DNA from: Macquaria australasica
Lineage: Eukaryota; Chordata; Actinopteri; Centrarchiformes; Percichthyidae
Direction of reading: 5' to 3'
DNA: 64,000 bases
Assembly (NCBI GenBank): GCA_005408345.1
Contig: SEMN01000894.1
Coordinates: 1 to 64,000 of the forward strand
A program made the position numbers and the translations under genes. The notes under the pieces were generated by a model. That model saw only the letters and a list, made by a program, of their open reading frames with translations. It searched no databases and had not been told where the DNA came from. This document shows, piece by piece, positions 55,895 to 64,000 of this stretch. Each line of letters starts with the position of its first letter. Within the stretch, counting starts at the first letter, position 1.

Positions 55895-57189
55895 ACATGT
55901 TTCAACAATAATGTTGTTTTGCTTGTTGTATTGTTGATGGTTTTAATAGTTTTAACAATAAAAGAAATCATCAAATAGTGGTTTTCTTGTGGTTTATATG
56001 TATAAAAAATGACTTGTGTTATGACTCTTTTTCTTTGCCATATTTTTCATATTAGGAACATTAGTTAGAATAAGGCATGAAGCCACAATAGTACAAATCC
56101 TTTTTTCACTTTTCATACTTTTAAGACTGGGGAAAATGTTCTTCACAGTTGCTGCAGGTTTGTCTGTTATGAATGAACCTTGGTAACTATACCATAATGG
56201 TTAACACACTGCAATGTCAAACCACCCAATTATCTCATATCACTGAAGTCTTCTCTTCATTATTTATATGATGTAAGGACTTAACTTGTAAGTAGAAATG
56301 ATGCTAATTTTAATCTCTGAATAAATGTATCAGCATCGAGTGATACAACATGACTGTGAGATCTGAACACCAGGAATATTTAAATGACAGAGTATTGATT
56401 CACCAAAAGACTTAATGAAAGAGACGACAACACAGTGTCTGCATGTAGAAAAAAAGAGCTAAAGACTCACATTTTCAGAGCACTCTGGTCTTAAAAAAGT
56501 GTGACATGTGAAACTTTACTTCTTTACTTTCTGATAAAAGGAAGGTGCAAGGGCTGTTATAGATAGAGCAGGTGAACAATAGAAATGTGTGTGTGTCTTC
56601 AGTTACAATTCAGTTACACGCCTGTTATACAGTAGTTACATATAAGGTAAATTTACCCCCTGCTGTCCTGACGTGAATATTAGATATGAATCAGGTCTGT
56701 ATGTTAAGTAAATGGTATCACTTCATTTTAAATTACTGATCTGATCTCTGGAAAATGTATAGAAATCAGTCTGAGTAAAGGGAAAGAACACTGATTAAAA
56801 ATTAGATAGAAAATATAAAGAAAATGTCATAGTTCTGTTGAAGGTAGGCCTACTTGCCATGTTATTTCTATAAGATCATGCATGTAAACGGGTGATGGGT
56901 CGTCTACGTCAGGCTGAGCTCAACCCTCAGCAACTCAAGTGAAACACCAAGCCTAGACCTTCATCTATTACTACTATACAATCATTGACAACAAGGCTGT
57001 CAGCTACTGTACTCAGATTCTGTTTTGCCATGGGCCTACTCTCATTGCCTATCACAAGCAGGTAAGAAGAACTTGGTGAATATCAAAACTGCCCCCCTCT
57101 ATGCTATATTGTCCATGTAAAAGAGTGTAGGTATAATTACAAAGGTGTACAGTATAAATCCTCTATATGTCGCATGTGAGCCTAATTAT
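55895..57189. other. Spacer between V10 and V11; nothing recognised
   Basis: Mostly single-copy within this window and AT-rich. No exon or RNA gene stood out. Confidence 0.4.
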
Positions 57190-57605
57190 GTCTATCCATT
57201 AACTTGGTATAACTATGTAAAATAAATTACCAGCTAATTATCAATTGCTTATTGGTAAATACAACATAATTATACAATTATTTGGTTGTAATTTCCAAGA
57301 AATTTGAAAGAAGTTACTTGCTAATTATCATCTACTTACCAGGAAAGGAGGACGTGGAAAAAAAGCGTTTGTAATCATGGCTATCAATTAACTTCGTATT
57401 ACTTTTCTGGAAATGTATTAAAGAAATTACCAGCTATTTATTACCTGCTTATTGGGAAATAGCGGAATACAGTTATTAAATAATGTTGGGGTCATTTTCA
57501 ATAAATTTTGGGGTAAATGTTGGCATAATTTGGGGGTAATTTCAAAGAAATTTCAAATATGTTACTTGCTAATTATCACCTACTTACCATGAAATTCACA
57601 GACCT
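57190..57605. repeat. Two imperfect direct repeats
   Basis: AAATTACCAGCTAATTATCA (57225) recurs as AAATTACCAGCTATTTATTA (57424), and GTTACTTGCTAATTATCATC (57313) recurs as GTTACTTGCTAATTATCACC (57561). It is probably a dispersed fish repeat of unknown class. Confidence 0.5.
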
Positions 57606-58206
57606 GTAAAATGAAGTGTTTTTCTAAAGGATCTCATGCTCACTACTGCCATCAATATTGAATCAGTGCTACAACAGGTAACAGGTAGAGCTTACACATT
57701 AGTGTCAATCACCTGCTGTGCTGTGGAGATACCGTGAAAAAGAAGTGTAATTTGAACTCTGAGGAATCTGATGTTCTTAGTGTACGATGTGAAATTTATT
57801 ATGCTTTAATATACAGAATAAGCAAATGATTGTTTGGCTTTGCTTTGGTGGTTAATGTTTCAGCTGTTAACTTTGATGAATTCAGTCACTGACAAATAAA
57901 GTTTCAAAGTGAATATTTGGAGAATTTATGTTCCTATTGAAACACTGTCAACCTGGACCTAAAAAACTTAACAAATTCCATCACTGTTTTTATCAGCAAA
58001 AAGCCAAATTTGTACAAGGAAATCAATAAAAACTGTCAGACTCTGATCTTGTAACACAATGAAAAAGATCTTATTATCTGTAATATGACCCATAAGATAG
58101 ACAGTTTTAATTCTTGTCCAGTACCTCTTGTAGCTCTCACATAATGTATGTGTATTGATATACATTATGTGAATTGTTTAGTGTTTTAATTTTATTGATA
58201 AAATTG

Positions 58207-58259
<53 letters not shown>

Positions 58260-58286
58260 TGTGTGTGTGTGTGTGTGTGTGTATGT
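58207..58286. repeat. (TG)n microsatellite 3' of V11
   Basis: About 38 units with one GAG interruption; beyond the nonamer as in the other V genes. Confidence 0.92.
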
Positions 58287-58366
58287 CCTCAGTGAAGTGT
58301 ATCAGTCTCTGCAGTAGCTTCCAGCTGCAGCAGTCAGTTCAGTTTCTGTTCAGTCTGACTGAGGGA

Positions 58367-58394
58367 GGTTTTTGTACGACGCTTTTTCACTGTG
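58367..58394 (-). other. 12-RSS of IgL V11
   Basis: Nonamer 58367-58375, 12-bp spacer, heptamer 58388-58394. Confidence 0.9.
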
Positions 58395-58868
58395 GGAACA
58401 ACCACTGACTGTTGATAATGTGAAAACTCTGACAGTAGTAAACTGCTGCATCTTCAGTCTGGACTCCACTGATGGTCAGAGTGAAGTCAGAGTTTGATCC
58501 ACTGCCTGTAAAACGACCTGGAATCCCTGATGCTCGAGTGTTAGCAAGGTAAATGAGGAGTTTAGGAGTTTCTCCATCTCTCTGTTGGTACCAGGCTAAA
58601 CGGTCAGAGCTATAAACATTCTGACTGGTCCTACATGTGACTTTGACGGAGGCTCCCAGAGCAGAGCTCACTGCTCCAGGCTGAGTCACTGTGACCTGGC
58701 CTCTGGACTCTGAGGAGACAGAGACAAAAACATAAAGCAGCGTCATGGTTTTGTCGGCTTCATTTCAGAGGGACGGATGTTCATAGAGGAGAGGAGTTTG
58801 ATTCTCTGGACTTTACCTGTGAAGCAGCAGCAGAGGAGAGTCCAGATGAGGACGGAGGTCAAAGTCAT
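58395..58868 (-). CDS. IgL V11, intact, last V of the window (leader 58817-58868, V exon 58395-58709)
   Basis: SVKVTC subgroup. CDR1 YSSDR, CDR2 LANTRAS, FR3 GIPGRF, CDR3 QSFHIINSQWLF (as V3, with Pro rather than Thr at the joining end). No stops. Flanking DNA to the right matches that of V4, but the V exon itself belongs to a different subgroup from V4. Confidence 0.92.
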
Positions 58869-58948
58869 GTTTTTGATGAGGAGGATTTCTGTGGCTTCTG
58901 TTGTGATGAAGGACAGCTGTCAGTCATCCAGTGTTCAGCTCTCAGGAC

Positions 58949-58994
58949 TATAAACTCTCCCAGAGCACTGGAGCATGGTGCTGCTGATGCAAAG
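58949..58994 (-). promoter_or_regulatory. V11 promoter
   Basis: TTTATA 58949-58954 and CTTTGCAT 58987-58994 on the minus strand. Confidence 0.6.
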
Positions 58995-59294
58995 TGGCTC
59001 TCTATGGAAATGCTCTGACTGACTCCAACAGGGACTTGGATTACTCTGATGATGCTGTTTATCAATGGATCGATCAATTTATCAGAGTATTTATTAGGAA
59101 TGTGTCATCAATATTCATTTTAAGTGAATAGAGCAAACACACACCATCGAGGTCTTTTCTGTTTTAGACAAAACATTTTTAAAACACTTAAACCAGTTTA
59201 AATATTAGGTAATATGAAAAAAAAAATCATAATTTGTAGTTTACAGACCAACCAAAATGCTGTTAATTTTTATCTTTAGTACTGAAACCTGTCT

Positions 59295-59361
59295 GTTGCC
59301 ATGGTTCAGCAGTGATGCCTGTCTGTTGCCATGGTTACTGAGCTCAGAGAGGGAAATGAAA
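59295..59361. promoter_or_regulatory. Paired RFX X-box-like motifs plus ETS-IRF motif upstream of V11
   Basis: GTTGCCATGGTTCA 59295-59308, GTTGCCATGGTTAC 59325-59338, GGAAATGAAA 59352-59361; same layout as 33940-34006. Confidence 0.4.
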
Positions 59362-59362
59362 T

Positions 59363-62300
59363 GTTTCATCCAATCTGAGGAAGACCAACAGAATTAGTAG
59401 CCTCTGCTGCAGCCAACAGGATGGAGTTTAGTTCACCTCATATAAACTTTATTAATCTCTCTGCAGTGGGTCGAGTCACCCCATTAGTCAGATTAATGCA
59501 TAATATGCAAAAGTCCATTTTTTCCAAATTGCTTCATAATACACAAGATCATTTTACTGTCAAATCAGAAAGTTCTGTTATTACTAATGTCTACCCTTGA
59601 GGAAGATCCATGTGTTGTTAACTTGTAACTAGAAATTATTCTGAAGATTTGAATTAAAAACAATCCGAAATGGTAAAGATTTTCAGGATTACAAATAGAA
59701 AGGAGGGTATCATCTGCATAAAGTGAATCTAATTGGAGTTTACACTATATATTTAAATGACAGTTTAACTTCTCCAAAAGATTCTGTAACAGCAGTAACA
59801 CTGATATTCTATTAAAACAATAAAGACCTATTCATCAAATCAGCTGTTTCCATGCATATTATAATCAATAACTGCTGTCATATGTTAAAAATTTAAACAG
59901 CAGATCTAACACGTCAGGCACGGACTCAAAGATGCAGACCTCAGACACAGGAGTACAAAAACACAAGACTTTATTGCCAAAAACAAATGCTGGAAACCCA
60001 AATCAGACACAGGAAACAAAAAATCACTTCACTAGGAAGGTACAAAAAAGACTATGGGAAAAAATGCTAAAAAGTAACAAAGGAAATCCAAAGGCACAAG
60101 AACACGGGGAAAATAACTGCTTAGCTTTCTGTTGAAAGTGCTGGCACGCTTGGACAAGGGAACAAGACGAACTGGCAAACAGACATGGGAGCACAGGGAC
60201 TAAATACACAGGTGGGGGACGCTAACAGGTGAGAGACATCAGGGTAATTACACCAGGGGAAGGCACACAGGGGCGGGGAGAGAGGTGCTCAGGAGGGACA
60301 GCCAGAGCATGACAAGATCTATTTAATCCTAATAGTCACGCTGACACTGTTAACTTTTTCAGATAATAAAGATGATTTTCTTCAATTCAAAAATGTTTCA
60401 CGGGATATTATTATTTAAACAGCAGTCTTATTATATTTTACATCTAAAACTACTGCCAGAGTATGTTGAGGGTCATTTTCTATCTTAGTTGCACTTTTAT
60501 TAAAAATGCCTGGGAGCAAATAACTCCATGAGTCTTCATGTTGCTGTGGTATAATAAAGCAGGTAGGATTAATGTGGGCAAGAAGAAGTGAAGTTCATGT
60601 TGAAATTACCTTTAAATAATTCTACAACCGTCTGAACGTAGTTTAAAGCCTTAGAAAAAGAAAATATATCATCAGCATAAAGGGATACAATATTAAAGGG
60701 GACATATTATGGTCATTTTCAGGTTCATAATTCTACTGGGGGGTTCTACTAGAATAGGTTTACATGCCTTAATGTTAAAAAACACATTATTTTTCTCATA
60801 CTGACGATTGCTGCAGCACCTCTTTTCACCCTCTGTCTGAAACGCTCCGTTTTAGCTCTTAGTCTCTTTAAAGCCCCCCTCCCTAAAAGCCCAGTCTGCT
60901 CTGATTGGTCAGCCCCCACGTGCCATCGCAGGCACTGAGCGGGCACCGCCCACCAACTTTGCTAATGCTCCACCGGGTTTTTGCAACCAGGGATCAACAT
61001 CAGTAACCAAGACTACAGGTTTCCTGATTGTTGGCTCAGGTAAATCCTATTTAACGCCATATCTCACGTAATGTTAGCTTAGTATTTATGCATAAACCGT
61101 AAACACACTGTTTTACGTTTGTCTCTACAGGTACATTTGTGAGAAGTGACCTACAAAGGCCAATGGAGTGGAAACATTTGTTGTGAAGAGAGACCATGTA
61201 CATGTACATGTGCATGTCAACACTTACAGTAAGCCTACTTATCAGGGTGTGGAGGTGGAAAGTAGCCTACGATATTTAACAATAGAAGATGTGAAATATT
61301 AAAGTAATCATTTATGGTGAAGACACCTGATAAATGTAAGAAAGTAATCAATTAGAATAGTGATGAATAGTGATTACTGTAGCAACTGTCCAAAGTAAGT
61401 TGCTTATGTATTTGAAAAACTCTGAGGACTGTACTGTTCATGTTTCAGAGCAACTTGGATCTTTTTCTAGTTTTTACTTGTCAGTTGTCAGACAATTATT
61501 GCCATATTTATGCTTTAACATGTTTGATACCCTTTGAAAATACTGTAGAGAATATTGTATAATATATATTTTGATCTGTCAACACCGTAATAAAGTTTGA
61601 CTGTGAAACAGAGAAATGTCTTGTGCTTGTGTATTTCTTTACTATGACCTGTAGTAAAGAATTACTAGTTTACTAGTATTTACTAGTTTCATAGTCAGCA
61701 TATTAAATTAACCATTTTTTAACCCTTCTACATGGATGAAATCAAATCAGGTTTTCACATCACCCATTTAAACAGTGTAACAGCATGAAAGAACATTTTA
61801 CTACTAAATTTAAAAATGACCAAAATCCTCCATTAAAATAAAGCACTTTATTCATAGCCATTGAAATGGAAATATACCTTGTGTATACTGTATATAATGC
61901 ACAACGTAGCAAAGCCATCATTTTTATGTAAACTGTCCAGATGATGTCCTCCATCAGGGTAAAGGGTTTCTTGTATACTGAAGTTGTGTCAGCTGGTCAT
62001 GGAGCTCTCAGGTCACCGTGGTCATCCTGACGCGTCTTGATACCGAGACTTTCCTGATGCTGCTGGCCGCTGTGTCGTCTTCAGGCCGTCGCTTGACTGA
62101 AGCATGACAACTACCCAGCAATAACTTCCTCCTCTGATTTCTCATACTGTGAGGAGAGTGTGGTGGGTCCAGGAACACCTCATCAAACACGAGCATCATC
62201 AGGTCATTCAGATGATCTGTAAAACATAGCAGAGCCACAGTTACTTGTACATTATACTGTCAAGTTTTATCAGGGCCAACAATATCCAACTGCAGATGCA

Positions 62301-62970
62301 TTTGGTCTTGAATGAAGGAGAAGCATGTATTTAACAGGGTGTGTGGTGATCACAGTGCTAATGTCATGGTGATTACATTTCTTACATTGTCATATTCTCA
62401 GTAATTGTACCTACCATGCTCTTTATGTAGAACACTGTGGAAGGCCTCAGTGGTGATGGCTCAGCCTCTCCACATCACTGAAAGGCCCGTGGAGCTGCAT
62501 AGGGAACAGTGGATGTGCCAACCAAGGTCTTTGCAGGACACAGTAGCCTGGACACTGTAACACAATTACATTTTTTTCATGAAACCCAAGCAATATGACA
62601 CAAGAACAATACATAGCAATATTACATTATAAGTAAAACTACTAAAGGCTGCAACAGCTCAGTGTTAAACGTTATTCAAAGCAGTCAGAATATATCAGGC
62701 TACAAACATTTACCTAGTGAGACTCTGTTGATTGTAATGTAATGTGAGACTAAATGAACGCAACAGGAGAGACCGAGGTCTCTGCTCTGTCTAATGAAAG
62801 ATAAGTAATGGGACAGAAAAACAAGTAATTACAACCAACTGCAATAAACCAAAAACATTGACACCATTAAAAATCATCAGGCAAATCCTGTCGTAGCTCA
62901 TTACGACATAGTTTAAAAAGAAAATCAGCATATTGAGCCTTTCAAATATCAAATTCTTCAATAAGTCCAA
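59363..62970. repeat. Non-Ig spacer block, copy 3 (most complete)
   Basis: Paralogous to 19250-22645 and 34015-36770 and retains the parts missing from each (60713-60843 and 60846-61118). It contains TTAAAGGGGACATATTATGG (about 60694), an inverted CCAAT box (GATTGGTCAG) and a splice-like pair (CTCAG/GTAAAT near 61040, CTCTACAG/GTAC near 61130). A conserved minus-strand frame of 76 codons lies at 62008-62238. It may derive from a DNA transposon or a lost gene; neither is proven. Confidence 0.6.
59908..60314 (-). mobile_element. Solo-LTR-like insertion with 6-bp target duplication
   Basis: 407 bp flanked by AGATCT on both sides (59902-59907 and 60315-60320). The paralogous site near 19845 is empty and reads CAGGTCTATTTAATCC. 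Read on the minus strand it starts TGTCATGC, has GTATTTAG and then AATAAAGT in LTR order, and ends CACGT...GTT. The family is unknown, gypsy-like by size. Confidence 0.65.
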
Positions 62971-63009
62971 TGGTATTTTTCACCTTTTCTCCAGATTGTC
63001 TCTTTTGTG

Positions 63010-63165
63010 CAGCTTTACTAAAATCTAAAGGGAAATCTTTTTACGTTCATTAATTCTCTGTTTCAGGGGATGGGTGGCCTTTCCCACATACACTTTGTCA
63101 CAAGAACTTTTCAACACATAAACAACACTGGTATTACACGTGATGACATAAAAGAAAATCGATTA
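63010..63165 (-). mobile_element. Degenerate GIY-YIG fragment of a Penelope-like or similar retroelement
   Basis: A minus-strand frame reads FFYVITCNTSVVYVLKSSCD then KVYVGKATHPLKQRINERKK and stops. The pattern (VVYVLKC-x-C-x-KVYVGKT-x-RPLKQRINEH) is the GIY-YIG nuclease region of Penelope-like elements; one of the two cysteines is replaced by Ser. An in-frame stop lies just upstream, so it is a remnant. Confidence 0.5.
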
Positions 63166-63169
63166 CCTG

Positions 63170-64000
63170 TTTTGAATGTAAAACATAAAGAGTGTTTTTG
63201 TATTGTGGCTCTGTGCATAACTGCCACATCACAGTGGGTGAGATGAGGTCTCTGCTCAGTCTAGCAGGGACAAACACACTAACATACATATTTACACACT
63301 GCAAAGCGTGCCCGTGTAAAGCACACTGTGGTCTAGCACACTCACTCCAGCGCCAAGATGCAAACCTGATAGTTACTTTGGTAATGGCCGAAAAACTCAT
63401 CAAATACAGTCACACACACATGATATACGGTGAATTAAATGTTTTATGAATCGGTGTTTAATTCGGCTTGCATCTGATCCACCAACCAGCACTTATTTTA
63501 GTGAGAAATCTTAACTTTTGAAACGGTTCGCCTCAAATTCCTTCGGTCCTCTCCCACTAAAATGGCGCAGCTAACCACAGGAGACTGGTAGCGAGTTGAG
63601 GCGACAAAATCCAACGGAAATACAGTTTCTTTATGGATAACACTGATGCCAAATTGACAATAAGACTGTTGACATATGACGCCCTTTATCTTATGTTTCT
63701 AGAGTTATGTATTTTTGCGTACACGCGAGGAATTGTTAAAATGTCATATTTCTTAAAGGGAGTTTGGCGCAATATTTTCCACGGACAGCGCAGTCTCATT
63801 TTCCTGCCGTTCCTCTCCTTGCCTATCAATAACCTTGCACCCCCACTTTTAACAATAACTTGGCGCCCATTCTTACAGACATAACAAACTAACAGCATTA
63901 ACTTTACTGTGTATCTTGCAGCCATTAACATTCTGGAAAATGACATCTAAAATTGACCTCAGCTGATGGTGTTATCTTGTGCTAAGCTGAGGCTCTGAGG
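63170..64000. other. Right-end sequence, unassigned
   Basis: Less AT-rich around 63480-63620. A start-like AAAATGGCGCAGCTAACC occurs at 63558 but its frame closes after nine codons. Nothing else is supported. Confidence 0.35.

Noticed and set aside
63192..63449. Opposed open frames near the right end
   Set aside because: No domain and strong overlap on both strands; only the short GIY-YIG-like remnant to the left is supported.

Overview
This window is vertebrate nuclear DNA, almost certainly from a ray-finned (teleost) fish. It is AT-rich, has GT-AG introns and long (TG)n microsatellites, and carries fish-type LINE, LTR and DNA-transposon debris. Its core is an immunoglobulin light-chain (IgL) locus with the clustered, opposed-orientation layout known from teleosts.

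Positions 1-7.7 kb hold decayed, non-immune material on the minus strand. There is a broken transposase-like gene (about 1.28-3.03 kb), a multi-exon gene of a multi-copy teleost family with two in-frame stops (about 3.2-6.5 kb), a GC-rich repeat shared with an insertion in the Ig locus (6.54-6.77 kb), and an isolated first coding exon (7.52-7.63 kb). A LINE 3' end lies at 9.6-10.55 kb. From 11.6 to 18.05 kb a plus-strand Ig-superfamily gene of CEACAM-like design can be followed over seven exons: signal peptide, two cysteine-less V-type domains, one C2 domain split over two exons, a Pro-rich linker, and a last exon with about 18 Ser/Thr-rich hexapeptides and a basic helical tail.

From 19 to about 59 kb lies the IgL locus. 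Eleven intact V genes (leader plus V exon, minus strand, 12-bp-spacer RSS) are interspersed with three plus-strand J-J-C cassettes (two J segments with 23-bp-spacer RSS, then one C exon, at 29.1-30.8, 37.9-39.5 and 51.5-53.1 kb). There are also three pseudo-V segments of a second family and one V relic. V and J-C point in opposite directions, so every V-to-J join in this window would proceed by inversion. The order is V relic, V1, psiV, V2, V3, JJC1, V4, V5, JJC2, V6, psiV, V7, psiV, V8, V9, JJC3, V10, V11. The locus grew by repeated segmental duplication: the 26.3-31 kb block recurs at 48.6-53.3 kb, 23.5-26.3 kb recurs at 43.0-45.4 kb, and a non-Ig spacer at 19.3-22.6 kb recurs at 34.0-36.8 and 59.4-63.0 kb. 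Mobile elements are present in some copies and absent from others.

V frameworks are nearly identical, while CDR1, CDR2 and CDR3 modules are reshuffled between copies, which suggests gene conversion. Candidate control sites include V promoters with an octamer-like and a TATA-like box, an ETS-IRF composite motif in each J-C intron, and a paired RFX X-box plus ETS-IRF motif behind V4 and V11. The right end (63-64 kb) holds a degenerate GIY-YIG retroelement fragment and unassigned sequence.
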